From contig NZ_FCOX02000012.1 in the NCBI RefSeq assembly GCF_900044055.2, forward strand, positions 62,001-126,000: DNA of 64,000 bases, given 5' to 3'. A program made the translations under genes and the position numbers. Below the pieces are notes generated by a model that was not told where the DNA came from, did no database searches, and was given only the letters and a program-made list of their open reading frames with translations. The stretch's first letter is position 1. Each line of letters starts with the position of its first letter. Shown here in pieces: positions 1-9,675 of this stretch. This DNA comes from Caballeronia calidae (GTDB taxonomy: Bacteria; Pseudomonadota; Gammaproteobacteria; Burkholderiales; Burkholderiaceae).

Positions 1-585
1 CTCGGCCTGCCGCAGGTGTTCGCGTTCTGCGAACGCGCGGGCGGGCTCGCGACCATCGACAGCGCGATCGGCGCGGGCACCGCCGTGCGTCTGTATCTGC
101 CGCGCGCGGCGGCGGCGGGCGCGCCGGGCGCCGACGTCGCGCAGGAAGAGGTGGTGGCGCAGGAAGCGGACGGCCTGCGCGTGCTGCTCGTCGAGGACAA
201 CGAAGAAGTCGCCGCCGGCACCGAGGCGCTGCTCACGATGATGGGCCACCACGTCACTTACGTCTTCAACGCCGACGCCGCCGCCAGCGTGCTCGAAACC
301 GCGCGCGCCGACGCCGCCGCCGACTTCCCCTTCGACGTCGTGCTGTCCGACATCCACATGCCCGGGCAGATGAACGGCATCGATCTCGCCGAGATGCTGC
401 AGCGCTTCGAGCCGCATCTTCCGGTGATTCTCGTCACGGGCTACGCGGAAGAACTCGACCGCGCGCGGCAGGTCGGTGCGCGCGTGCTCTCGAAGCCGTT
501 CGACATCGCGCTGCTCGATTCGCTGCTGCGCGCGATCCGCGAGCGCCGGCAGGACACGCGCACGGCCCGCTCCGTCGAGCGTTGA
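1..585 (+). CDS. Hybrid sensor histidine kinase, C-terminal part (5' end outside window)
   Basis: The reading frame is open from base 1, so the gene begins upstream. The first residues (LGLPQVFAFCERAGG, then an SAIGAGTAVRLYLPR-like strand) match the G2 end of a HATPase_c domain. After an Ala/Glu linker comes a receiver domain: LLVEDNEEV supplies the acidic pocket, VLSDIHMPG the phosphoacceptor Asp, VTGYAEE the conserved Thr region and LSKPFD the Lys. It probably passes phosphate inside a hybrid kinase. Partner and signal cannot be inferred because the sensor part is missing. No DNA-binding output domain follows the receiver. Confidence 0.85.
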   Translation, partial: LGLPQVFAFCERAGGLATIDSAIGAGTAVRLYLPRAAAAGAPGADVAQEEVVAQEADGLRVLLVEDNEEVAAGTEALLTMMGHHVTYVFNADAAASVLETARADAAADFPFDVVLSDIHMPGQMNGIDLAEMLQRFEPHLPVILVTGYAEELDRARQVGARVLSKPFDIALLDSLLRAIRERRQDTRTARSVER

Positions 586-763
586 GCCTGTCGATTTTTG
601 TACGCGCGGTTGTAAAAGCGCCGTCCGATTTCCGCAGGCTGTCGTGCCCGCGCGAGCCCTTCGCGACGCGCGCCCATCCGGCACGCGAGTTGCGTGACGG
701 AGCGGTACGTGCGGCAATCGAACGTTGCCGATCCCGGAATACCGCCCATCGCAGGAGGCGTAA

Positions 764-2182
764 ATGCGACACACCGTCATCGGAGTTTTCGACACTTTCG
801 CGCAAGCCGAGGACGCGCGCTCGGCCTTGATCGCCGCAGGCTTCCCGCGCGGGGATATCGAACTGCAAGCGAACCCCAGGCGCGACGATGCCGCCGAGCC
901 TTCCGACCTGTCCGATGCCGAGACGCATCGGGAGCCGGGCGTGCTCGCGAACATCGAGCGCTTTTTCAGCATGCTTTTTGGCGGACGCGATCAGCCGCCC
1001 GAAGTCGCGCACTATTCCGAGGCCGTGCGGCGCGGCGCGGTGCTCGTCGCGGTCGATACGCCTAGCGTCGAGCAGGCGGACATCGCGCGCGCGACGCTGA
1101 CCGACCGGGGCGCGATCGATATCGACGAACGCGCGGCAAGCTGGTCGACGCTCGGGCACGGCACGCCCGCAACGCACGCCGCTGCGGACGACCGCGATCA
1201 TTCGATACTGGACGAACTCGGTCTCGGACGCGGCAGCGCGGTGCCGGGACGCGATGCGGTGAACGAACCGGATCTGACGTCATCGCGCGCGCGGGCTTAT
1301 CCGCGCGCCGATGTCGGCGATCCCGCCGAAGTGCCGCTCGGCGATCCGTACTCGCGGAACGACCCTGCGACGCTCACGCCGCGCGATTACGTCAGCGATC
1401 CCGCCGACGATCCGTTGATGCCGCAGGGCGGAATGCAGTCGCAATCGCAGTCGTGGGGACAGTCTCAATCCCAGTCGATGATGAGCGAAAACGAGCGCGC
1501 ATCGCGCGACCCGCTCGCCGGACGCGATCCCGTGACGGGCCGCGATCCAATGGCGACCACCGGCATCGATCCGCTCGCGGCGCGCACCGAGCTCGCCGGC
1601 GAATCGATCTCCGAACGCGATGCGCTCGCGGGCCGCGATCCGTTGCGCACGACGGGCGCCGTCCCGCCGGAACGCGCCGCGATGAACGAGCCGCCGAGAG
1701 ATCCGCTGCCGGGCGTGCGCACCGACACGGCTTCCGAATGGCGCTCGGTCGAGCCGCTCAGCCCGCTCGACGAACCGGCGGCGCCGTATCAGGCGGGCGC
1801 GGCGCGCGCGGCGGGATCATCGCCCGATCCGGTCGCGGCTTCCGCCGGGACGCAGGCGACGGGACCGGTCGGACCTGCGGCCACGACGGGTCCGCAAACC
1901 GTGCCCAACGAATCCATGGTGTACGAAGAGGACTTCCGCGCCGATTATGAATCGAAATATTCGGCGACGGGCGCGCCCTACGAGGACTATCAGGGCGCGT
2001 ATCGCTACGGCGCGACGCTCGGCAACGACGACCGTTTCCGCAGCCGCGCGTGGGACGATCAGATGGAGTACGAGACGCGCCGCGACTGGGAAAGCAGGCA
2101 TCCGGAAGGCGATACGTGGGAGCGCTTCAAGGCCGCGATCCGTCACGGCTGGGATCGCGTGACGGGACATCATCACGTCTGA
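764..2182 (+). CDS. Stress-type protein with N-terminal GSP17M-like domain and long low-complexity middle
   Basis: The 472-residue protein starts at an ATG behind a clear GGAGG. Residues 1-130 resemble the general stress protein 17M-type domain (MRHTVIGVFDTFAQAEDARS; alternating strands and helices). Residues about 220-330 are low complexity: a Gln/Ser run (SQSQSWGQSQSQS) and many copies of a GRDP/RDPLAG-like motif. The last 80 residues are acidic and aromatic (YEDYQGAYRYGA, RDWESRHPEGDTWERF) and look conserved. No signal peptide or membrane segment is seen. It is monocistronic and followed by an intrinsic terminator. The role is unknown; a cytoplasmic stress or desiccation role is only a guess from the N-terminal family. 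Confidence 0.75.
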   Translation: MRHTVIGVFDTFAQAEDARSALIAAGFPRGDIELQANPRRDDAAEPSDLSDAETHREPGVLANIERFFSMLFGGRDQPPEVAHYSEAVRRGAVLVAVDTPSVEQADIARATLTDRGAIDIDERAASWSTLGHGTPATHAAADDRDHSILDELGLGRGSAVPGRDAVNEPDLTSSRARAYPRADVGDPAEVPLGDPYSRNDPATLTPRDYVSDPADDPLMPQGGMQSQSQSWGQSQSQSMMSENERASRDPLAGRDPVTGRDPMATTGIDPLAARTELAGESISERDALAGRDPLRTTGAVPPERAAMNEPPRDPLPGVRTDTASEWRSVEPLSPLDEPAAPYQAGAARAAGSSPDPVAASAGTQATGPVGPAATTGPQTVPNESMVYEEDFRADYESKYSATGAPYEDYQGAYRYGATLGNDDRFRSRAWDDQMEYETRRDWESRHPEGDTWERFKAAIRHGWDRVTGHHHV

Positions 2183-2210
2183 TTCACAAAACAGCAGCAC
2201 GCAACGCATA

Positions 2211-2235
2211 CGGCCCGCTCGCGCGGGCCGTTTTT
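2211..2235 (+). terminator. Intrinsic terminator after the stress-type protein gene
   Basis: Stem CGGCCCGC / GCGGGCCG with a TCGC loop is followed by TTTTT, 28 bases after the stop codon at 2182. Confidence 0.85.
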
Positions 2236-2254
2236 ATGTGCGAAAGGTGAGCGC

Positions 2255-2806
2255 TTATGCCGCCCGGTCGCGCACCCAGGCGACGTATTTGTCCATGAAG
2301 GTCTGCAGGTACTTGCGCGTGTCCTCGCTCACGATGTTCCCGTTCGCGTCGATCCGCTTTTCGTCGTGCTTGATATACATCTCGGGCTGGTTCATCAGCA
2401 CGATATCCAGATACGCGCACACGCCGCGCAGATGCGATTGCGCGATCGCCGTGCCGATCGCGCCCACCGACGTACCGATGATCGCGCCCGGCTTGCCGCC
2501 CCACGCGCTGTGCCCCCACGGCCGCGAGCCCCAGTCGAGCGCGTTTTTCAGCACGCCCGGGATCGAGCGGTTGTATTCCGGCGTGACGATCAGCAGGCCG
2601 TTCGCATCGGCGATCTTCTGCTTCAACGTGCGCGCGGCTTCGGGAAAGTCGCTGTCGTAATCCTGGCTATAGAGCGGCAGGCTGCCGATGTCGAGAAACT
2701 CGAAGGAAAAATCGCTCGGCGCAAGCGACACGAGCGCATGCGCGAGCTGCTTGTTGAACGAATCGCGCCGCAGGCTTCCGACGACAACCGCGATCTTTAA
2801 GGCCAT
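2255..2806 (-). CDS. NADPH-dependent FMN reductase (ChrR/YieF type)
   Basis: A 183-residue flavodoxin-fold reductase of usual length for the family. The start MALKIAVVVGSLRRDSFN is chosen because GGGGGAAG lies just upstream and the family begins here; a longer upstream frame exists but has no such support. VGSLRRDSFNKQLA is the FMN phosphate-binding loop near the N terminus, and VTPEYNRSIPGVLKNALDW is the family signature in the middle. It should reduce FMN or quinones with NAD(P)H in the cytoplasm, possibly as oxidative-stress or chromate defence. It stands alone on the minus strand and converges with the stress-type gene. Confidence 0.88.
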   Translation of the reverse strand: MALKIAVVVGSLRRDSFNKQLAHALVSLAPSDFSFEFLDIGSLPLYSQDYDSDFPEAARTLKQKIADANGLLIVTPEYNRSIPGVLKNALDWGSRPWGHSAWGGKPGAIIGTSVGAIGTAIAQSHLRGVCAYLDIVLMNQPEMYIKHDEKRIDANGNIVSEDTRKYLQTFMDKYVAWVRDRAA

Positions 2807-3023
2807 GACAACTTCCCCCGTGCAAGGATGAAAAGGTGGATGACCCGGACGATGAACCCGGTCCGGAGCGCCGTCCATGAGACGACGCGCGTGCACATGA
2901 TAGAGGCATCGAGGGGAAATCGTCTTCCATTCCGGCGATATCAACGCGCCTATTTTTGCGATGAATTGAGCAATCTACTTCCAGCCGCGACGCCATGGGG
3001 TTTCCGGCCGGCTATCCCCATGT

Positions 3024-3046
3024 TTATCCACAGAATCTGTGGATAA
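3024..3046. promoter_or_regulatory. Back-to-back pair of perfect DnaA boxes
   Basis: TTATCCACA at 3024-3032 and its reverse complement TGTGGATAA at 3038-3046 are separated by 5 bases (GAATC), forming one dyad. Both match the strict DnaA box consensus. It lies in a 332-base gene-free stretch (2807-3138) about 220 bases upstream of the FMN reductase start. I see no other perfect box near the right-end origin. A DnaA titration or regulatory role is possible; DnaA binding itself is inference. Confidence 0.6.
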
Positions 3047-3138
3047 CTCTTGGGTAAGCGCAATTCTGTTTAGTTTTTGATTCGTATACGAAACAAGACG
3101 CCCGCGAAGTGGGCGCCTTGCGTCGTTAAGGGGCGATT

Positions 3139-3273
3139 TTACTGGCCGAAGAACACGTTGCATTGCGAAGCCGGACCCTGGCAGGTCGATGGCTGCGTTT
3201 CAGCCGCCTGAGCCCCGCCGATACTGGCGGACAGCACCAACGATGCAATCAAAGTCGCGAGAATGCGCTTCAT
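3139..3273 (-). CDS. Small secreted protein, 44 residues
   Basis: This short gene starts MKRILATLIASLVLSASIGG behind a strong GGGAGGATC ribosome site. The N-terminal 24 residues form a classic Sec signal peptide with a probable AQA-A cleavage. The mature peptide is about 20 residues with two cysteines (STCQGPASQCNVFFGQ) that could make a disulphide. A GC-rich hairpin with a short T tract lies just downstream (about 3093-3119, weak). Similar tiny exported proteins of unknown function are frequent in Burkholderia. It is too short to assign a family with confidence. Confidence 0.7.
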   Translation of the reverse strand: MKRILATLIASLVLSASIGGAQAAETQPSTCQGPASQCNVFFGQ

Positions 3274-3553
3274 GAGATCCTCCCGTTCGATTTATTTGCC
3301 CGATCGCGTTCGATCGATGATTCAACTGTAACTATGGAGGATTCGCATAAAAAGCAGGGCGATGGCAAGACGTTATTGCGAATATCGTAATAATATCGCT
3401 GTTAAACCAGCTCTTACTTGTCAGCCGCGCGCCCGTATTCCACCACTCTCGACAACAATGTGTTGGTTCAATCGGTATTTTTGGCCAATAGGTTTCCTTC
3501 TAGACTGCTCCTCGAGCGTCGGCCTGACGCAAAACGCATCCAGGAGGTGTCCC

Positions 3554-3796
3554 ATGAAAAACACGCTGATCGGCGGTCTGGTTCTGTCCGCGCTTCTCGC
3601 CACCGCGCCCGCCTTCGCTCAATCGACGTTCGAGGGCAAATCGCGCGCTGAAGTCAAGGCGGAACTCGCGAGCGCCCGTCGCGCGGGCGATCTCGATGCC
3701 ATCAATTCGCTGAGCTATCCGCAACTGCGCCCGTATCAGGAACGCCACGCGCAAATGCACGCCGCCGACATGCGCGACGGCGGCAGCGCCCGGTAA
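3554..3796 (+). CDS. DUF4148-type small secreted protein
   Basis: An 80-residue protein whose start (MKNTLIGGLVLSALLATAPAFAQ) follows CAGGAGGTG by five bases. Residues 1-23 are a signal peptide ending AFA-Q. The mature part has the family pattern KSRAEVKAELASARRAGDLDAINSLSYPQL, as in DUF4148 proteins that occur in many copies in Burkholderiaceae. It is probably periplasmic. Function is unknown. A strong terminator follows, so it is monocistronic. Confidence 0.85.
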   Translation: MKNTLIGGLVLSALLATAPAFAQSTFEGKSRAEVKAELASARRAGDLDAINSLSYPQLRPYQERHAQMHAADMRDGGSAR

Positions 3797-3870
3797 TCAG
3801 CAGCATTCCCGAAGAATCAGAGGCAGCAGTCTGAACTGGCCCTCCTCCACCGTCGAACAGAAGGTGGTTT

Positions 3871-3901
3871 CGCCCGACGCGCCCGCGCCGGGCGTTTTTT
3901 T
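3871..3901 (+). terminator. Intrinsic terminator after the DUF4148 gene
   Basis: CGCCCG at 3871-3876 pairs with CGGGCG at 3889-3894, followed by seven T. It lies 75 bases after the stop codon and just before the end of the convergent transporter gene. Confidence 0.8.
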
Positions 3902-3907
3902 GCGCGC

Positions 3908-4906
3908 TCAAAGCATCACGGTCAGGCAGAACGTGACCGTGACGAGCGATACCACCGTCGAGAAGAGAATCGTGCTCGACGTCACGCCGCCGTCGCGCCG
4001 ATAAAACTCCGCGAGCATGAACGGGCCGGTGCCGGTCGGCAGCGCGCTCAGGATCACCGCGGATTTCGCCCAGAGCGGCGGCAGGCCGAATACGTGGAAC
4101 GCGAGCCACCAGGTCAGCAACGGCTGCGCGAGCAGCTTGAGACTCACGAGCGCGCTCGTCGTCCTCATGTCGTGTGCCTCGCCCTTCGCGCCGAGAAAGA
4201 GCCCGAGCGCGACGAGCGCGACGAGCGCGACGAGCGCGCATGGGCTCGCCGCACCGCCCAGCAGCTTGAGCAGCGCCTGTGCGCCCTCCGGCACATGCGC
4301 GCCCGAGCCGCTCAACAGCGCGCCCGCAAGCGGCGCGATCAGCAGCGGATTCTTTACGAGCGATTTGGCCACATGCCCGAGCGTCGCCGCGATGTGCTTC
4401 TCGGTCTGCAGCCCGAGCTCGATCAACACGATCGCAACGGCGAACAGCACGCACACGGTGATGATCGTCGCGATCACGGCGGGCGCGAGACTTTCCTTGC
4501 CGAATGCCAGCAGACAGAGCGGTATCCCGACGAAGCCCGTGTTCGGATAAGCGGCGTTGAGTCCGTCGATGCTCGCGTCCGCGAGATGACGCGACTGCAT
4601 CAGACGCACGATGAGCGTCAGCAGAAAAATCACCGCCGAGCCGATGCCGAAAGCAGCGATGAACGCGGGTTGATCGAGCATGCTCCACGGCGTCTTCGCC
4701 ATGATGTCGAAGAGCAGCGCGGGCAGCGCGAGATAGACGACGAACCGATTCAGCTCGGATACGGCGGCCGGCCCCAGCTTGTTCAGCTTGCGGCATGCGT
4801 AGCCCGCGAAGATGAGGCCGAAGACCGGCAGGATGATCGTGAAGAGCGGAGTGAGCAGCGAAGGCAGAGACGCGAATGCGTGAGGCAGAAAGACCGGCGA
4901 AGGCAT
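3908..4906 (-). CDS. AEC-family (auxin efflux carrier / malonate type) transporter
   Basis: A 332-residue integral membrane protein of typical AEC length, with about ten hydrophobic segments from residue 18 (LTPLFTIILPVFGLIFAGY) to the C terminus. The family motifs are visible: LNRFVVYLALPALLFDIMA early, AAYPNTGFVGIPL in the middle, and LSALPTGTGPFMLAEFY near the end. The start MPSPVFLPHAF was chosen as the last Met before the conserved part; the ribosome site is weak and an upstream start is possible. Substrate is unknown (malonate-like acids are common). An iteron-like repeat lies 60 bases upstream of this start. Confidence 0.85.
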   Translation of the reverse strand: MPSPVFLPHAFASLPSLLTPLFTIILPVFGLIFAGYACRKLNKLGPAAVSELNRFVVYLALPALLFDIMAKTPWSMLDQPAFIAAFGIGSAVIFLLTLIVRLMQSRHLADASIDGLNAAYPNTGFVGIPLCLLAFGKESLAPAVIATIITVCVLFAVAIVLIELGLQTEKHIAATLGHVAKSLVKNPLLIAPLAGALLSGSGAHVPEGAQALLKLLGGAASPCALVALVALVALGLFLGAKGEAHDMRTTSALVSLKLLAQPLLTWWLAFHVFGLPPLWAKSAVILSALPTGTGPFMLAEFYRRDGGVTSSTILFSTVVSLVTVTFCLTVML

Positions 4907-4964
4907 GATGCAGCTGCTTGGAGCGTGAGAGGGAAAGAGCGAGAGGATACTCGCAGTCGAAAAA

Positions 4965-5354
4965 GGTGAGGCGATTCGGGAGCGGCTCGACGGTGAGCGG
5001 CGCCATGCGCGCACCGCTCACTCTTCGTCGGTTCATCGGGATCGCGAAGCAATGCAGCGATCTCGATCAGACCGTTAAGTGGCCGATGCAACCCTTTGTT
5101 CCGCAACGTATTTGCTATTCATCGGATTATTGCGCTGCAACAGTCGAGCGTGCGTTCGAACGGTGAGCCGCGCACGTCCGCACGACGGCGCGTTGATGCG
5201 CTCCAGCAAAAGGTGAGGCGATACGGGAGTTGGAAGGCGGACGCATCGACGAGCGGTTTTCCCGGAACAAAACTCAGTCGGGACAGGCACTTGCGCGTCT
5301 CACCGCATTTTGCACGCGCCGTCGCCCGCACCTTGAGGTGAGAAAGTTCGGGAG
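4965..5354 (+). repeat. Cluster of three dispersed iteron-like repeats
   Basis: GGTGAG-N4-TNCGGGAG occurs at 4965-4982 (GGTGAGGCGATTCGGGAG), 5212-5229 (one A for T) and 5337-5354, all on the plus strand. They match the iterons of the right-end origin 57 kb away. They sit in the 514-base gene-free stretch 4907-5420 between a minus-strand transporter and a plus-strand lipocalin. Apart from them I see nothing convincing there; short frames on both strands show no start signals or family resemblance. Confidence 0.85.
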
Positions 5355-5420
5355 CCGATTCAGGCCGGAACGACACTTGCTGCTCCGTCTTCCCTCGCAC
5401 TACTCGAACACTCAGGCAAC

Positions 5421-5990
5421 ATGAAAATCAGAAGACCTTGGGCATATGGCGCCGCGACACTCGCGTTGCTCGGCGGCGTCGCCTCGCTGGTCGCTTATGC
5501 ATCGAACGGAGCGCGCAAGAGCGGCAACGACAACGTGCCCGAACCGTCGAAGGCCGTCGATCTCGATCGCTATCTCGGCCACTGGCATGAGTTCGCGCGC
5601 TACGAGAACCGCTTCGAGCGCAACTGCGAAGCCGTGACCGCGAACTATGCGCGCCGCGAGGACGGGCTCGTCTCCGTGGTCAATGCGTGCAGGCAAGGCG
5701 GGCTGACCGGGCCGTATCGTTCGGCGGAAGGACGCGCGAAGATCGTTCCGGGATCGAACGGGACGAAGCTGAAGGTGTCGTTCTTCGGTCCGTTCTATGT
5801 CGGCGACTACTGGATCCTCGATCACGCCGACGATTACACGTGGTCCATTGTCGGCGAGCCGAGCGGGCGTTATCTGTGGATTCTGACGCGCGAGGCGAAG
5901 CCTTCTTCCGAGCTGCGCCGTTCACTGATCGAGCGCACGCGGGCGCTCGGTTACGACGTCACGATGCTGCGGGAGACGCAGCAAGGCTGA
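5421..5990 (+). CDS. Lipocalin family protein (Blc-like)
   Basis: A 189-residue protein with an N-terminal hydrophobic segment (residues about 10-27, signal peptide or anchor) and a bacterial lipocalin domain. The lipocalin signature is LDRYLGHWHEFARYENRFERNC at about residues 48-70; later YWILDHADDYTWSIVGEPSGRYLWILTRE gives the TDY-type strand and the conserved Arg region. E. coli Blc is an outer-membrane lipoprotein that binds lysophospholipids. Here no lipobox Cys is present, so the protein is probably periplasmic or membrane-anchored. Iteron-like repeats lie 66-456 bases upstream. Confidence 0.85.
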   Translation: MKIRRPWAYGAATLALLGGVASLVAYASNGARKSGNDNVPEPSKAVDLDRYLGHWHEFARYENRFERNCEAVTANYARREDGLVSVVNACRQGGLTGPYRSAEGRAKIVPGSNGTKLKVSFFGPFYVGDYWILDHADDYTWSIVGEPSGRYLWILTREAKPSSELRRSLIERTRALGYDVTMLRETQQG

Positions 5991-6002
5991 TCTCGCGCCT
6001 TG

Positions 6003-6266
6003 CTACCCCTTGCACGCGATGAGCAGCGAATTCTGGTTGTTCTCGGTCGACTGCCCGAGCACGTCATAGCCGCTCGGACAAAGCACTTTCGCGTTATCGG
6101 TGCAGTTGCGCCAGCCGCCATACGCGGGGCACTGGACCTGCTGCGTGGGACGTCCATCGGCGGAGAAAAGCGGCGGCGCGCTGCTGCATCCGGCAAGCGC
6201 CCACGCGCAGCCCGCGAACATGACCGAAAGGCCGATCGCCCGGCCGAGTTTCATCCCGCGTTTCAT
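6003..6266 (-). CDS. Small lipoprotein, unknown function
   Basis: An 87-residue protein with a lipoprotein signal (VMFAGCAWALAGC; Cys27 in LAGC is the best lipidation site, Cys20 a second possibility). The mature part has five further cysteines (QCPAYGGWRNCTD, VLCPSGYDV, LIACKG), suggesting disulphides in the periplasm. AAAGGGG precedes the start; a second Met at residue 5 is a possible alternative. It converges with the lipocalin gene with 12 bases between stops. No named family recognised. Confidence 0.75.
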   Translation of the reverse strand: MKRGMKLGRAIGLSVMFAGCAWALAGCSSAPPLFSADGRPTQQVQCPAYGGWRNCTDNAKVLCPSGYDVLGQSTENNQNSLLIACKG

Positions 6267-6359
6267 CCGATACCCCTTTGATTCTTGGTCGTTATTTTCG
6301 ATGTCGGGAGTATGCCACGCGAAGCTTTCGCGCCGGTTTGGCCTGTTCGCGAAAGGGCG

Positions 6360-7814
<1,455 letters not shown>

Positions 7815-7834
7815 GGCGCCCTGTGTCTCCGATA

Positions 7835-7951
7835 TCTCTTATTCGAGACGGACTATCTCAATTTTGAGACACGCCGGCTATCCGCATCTGCACTGATTTT
7901 CAGACGGCGATTGGCGCTGCGCGGCGCATCCGCGCGTCTCGATTTCGAGAC
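7835..7951. promoter_or_regulatory. Three TCTC-N6-GAGA dyads, probable activator sites
   Basis: Dyads lie at 7835-7848, 7856-7869 and 7937-7950 (the last extends to GTCTCGATTTCGAGAC at 7936-7951). The first two centres are 21 bases apart, two helical turns. They sit between the activator gene and its probable target promoter 70-180 bases away, the usual geometry for upstream activating sequences of sigma-54 promoters. Binding by the product of 6360-7814 is inference. Confidence 0.7.
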
Positions 7952-8015
7952 ATCAGGCTGAAACGTTACGATGTCATGCTTGCCCGATGCCCGCCCCGCC
8001 TTGGTTTCAGCGTCC

Positions 8016-8030
8016 TGGCATGAAAGCTGC
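8016..8030 (+). promoter_or_regulatory. Sigma-54 (-24/-12) promoter
   Basis: TGGCATGAAAGCTGC matches TGGCACG-N4-TTGC with GG and GC correctly spaced. It lies 93 bases before the permease start and downstream of the three dyads. Confidence 0.75.
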
Positions 8031-8122
8031 GTTTCGCCGCGCGGCGCGTACCCGCGCATCGGATGCGCTTCCAGAAGAAGCGCGCACTACGTTTCAAAGA
8101 ACAAACCACTCACGGAGACTCA

Positions 8123-9523
8123 ATGTCGTTCATCATCGTGCTCGCCGCCCTGGCGTTCCTGATGCTCGCCGCCTACCGCGGCTACAGCGTCATTCTTTTC
8201 GCGCCGATCGCGGCGCTGGCGGCGGTCCTGCTCACCGACCCCGCCGCCGTCGCGCCGGTGTTCTCCGGCATCTTCATGGAGAAGATGGTCGGCTTCGTGA
8301 AGCTTTACTTCCCTGTGTTTCTGCTCGGCGCGGTGTTCGGCAAGGTGATCGAGCTGTCGGGCTTCTCCGAGTCGATCGTCGCCGCGGCGATCCGGTACAT
8401 CGGCAAGTCGCGCGTGAATGCGGTGATCGTCGCGGTGTGCGCGTTGCTCACCTATGGCGGCGTGTCGCTGTTCGTGGTCGTGTTCGCGGTGTATCCGTTC
8501 GCGGCGGAGATGTATCGCCAGAGCAATATTCCGAAGCGCCTGATGCCGGGCGCGATTGCGCTGGGCGCGTTCTCGTTCACGATGGATTCGCTGCCGGGCA
8601 CGCCGCAGATCCAGAACATCATTCCGACGACGTTCTTCAAGACGACCGGCTGGGCCGCGCCGTGGCTCGGCGTGATCGGGTCGTTGTTCATCATCGCGGT
8701 GGGTCTGACGTTCCTCGAATGGCGCCGCCGCTCGACGATGGCCAAGGGCGAAGGCTACGGCACGTCGCTCGTGAACGAGCCGGAGCGTGTGGAATCGACG
8801 TCGCTGCCGAACCCGGTGCTCGCGATTGCGCCGCTGATTCTCGTCGGCGTTGCGAACTTCGTGCTGACGAAGTGGATTCCGACGTGGTACGGCGCGAGCT
8901 ACACGGTGCCGCCGGAAGTGCTGCCGGGCGTGCATGCGCCGGTTACGACGGCGGTGAAGACCGTCGTCGCGATCTGGGCCGTCGAAGGGGCGCTGCTGCT
9001 CGGCATCGTGCTCGTTTTGCTGACGGCGTTCTCGCGTGTGAAGGAGCGGTTTGCGGTCGGCACGCGTGCGGCCGTCGCGGGCGCGTTGCTCGCGGCGATG
9101 AACACCGCGTCCGAGTATGGCTTCGGCGGTGTGATCGCGGCTTTGCCGGGGTTTCTCGTGGTCAGCGATGCGCTGAAGAGCATTCCGAATCCGCTCGTCA
9201 ATGCGGCTATTTCGGTGAGTTCGCTGGCGGGGATTACGGGTTCTGCGTCGGGGGGTATGAGTATCGCGCTCGCCGCGATGTCCGATACTTTTATCGCCGG
9301 GGCGCAGGCGGCGCATATTCCGCTCGAAGTGCTGCATCGGGTTGTGGCTATGGCCTCCGGCGGCATGGATACGTTGCCGCATAACGGCGCGGTCATCACG
9401 CTGCTCGCGGTGACGGGGCTTACTCATCGGGAGTCTTATCGCGATATCTTCGCTGTTACCGTCATTAAGACGTTGGCCGTGTTCTTTGTTATCGCCGTGT
9501 ATTACTTGACTGGGATTGTTTGA
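8123..9523 (+). CDS. GntP-family permease, probably for 3-hydroxybutyrate or a related acid
   Basis: A 466-residue inner-membrane permease with about 12 hydrophobic segments. The start MSFIIVLAALAFLMLAAYRG is chosen because CGGAGA lies 7 bases upstream; the same frame is open further up without support. GntP features include LGAVFGKVIELSGFSESI, LTYGGVSLFVVVFAVYPFA, FTMDSLPGTPQIQNIIPT and the C-terminal ASGGMDTLPHNGAVITLL. It is driven from the sigma-54 promoter. A hydroxybutyrate dehydrogenase follows after 940 bases, and this trio (activator, GntP, dehydrogenase) is what suggests the substrate. Confidence 0.9.
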   Translation: MSFIIVLAALAFLMLAAYRGYSVILFAPIAALAAVLLTDPAAVAPVFSGIFMEKMVGFVKLYFPVFLLGAVFGKVIELSGFSESIVAAAIRYIGKSRVNAVIVAVCALLTYGGVSLFVVVFAVYPFAAEMYRQSNIPKRLMPGAIALGAFSFTMDSLPGTPQIQNIIPTTFFKTTGWAAPWLGVIGSLFIIAVGLTFLEWRRRSTMAKGEGYGTSLVNEPERVESTSLPNPVLAIAPLILVGVANFVLTKWIPTWYGASYTVPPEVLPGVHAPVTTAVKTVVAIWAVEGALLLGIVLVLLTAFSRVKERFAVGTRAAVAGALLAAMNTASEYGFGGVIAALPGFLVVSDALKSIPNPLVNAAISVSSLAGITGSASGGMSIALAAMSDTFIAGAQAAHIPLEVLHRVVAMASGGMDTLPHNGAVITLLAVTGLTHRESYRDIFAVTVIKTLAVFFVIAVYYLTGIV

Positions 9524-9539
9524 GGGTTCTTTCCTCGCC

Positions 9540-9675
9540 GACGTGGAATTCCGGTTTCGCGTCGGTCTCTTCCTTTTTGCTTGCGCCGGCCGGCGTGGAA
9601 TCCTGTTTTCGTGTCGGTCTCTTCCTTTTTGCTTCCGCCGGCCGGCGTGGAATCCTGTTTTCGTGTCGGTCTATT
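9540..9675 (+). repeat. Tandem 52-base direct repeats
   Basis: Units begin at 9540, 9592 and 9644 (GACGTGGAATTCCGG, then GGCGTGGAATCCTG twice), exactly 52 bases apart; the third is cut short and runs into the inverted-repeat element. Each unit ends in a run like TTCCTTTTTGCTT followed by CGCCGGCC. The short frames through it encode the same repeated peptide in several phases and are unlikely to be genes. Confidence 0.85.

Noticed and set aside
2245-2262. GGTGAGCGCTTATGCCGC at the end of the FMN reductase gene
   Set aside because: It matches the iteron first half but not the TNCGGG second half.
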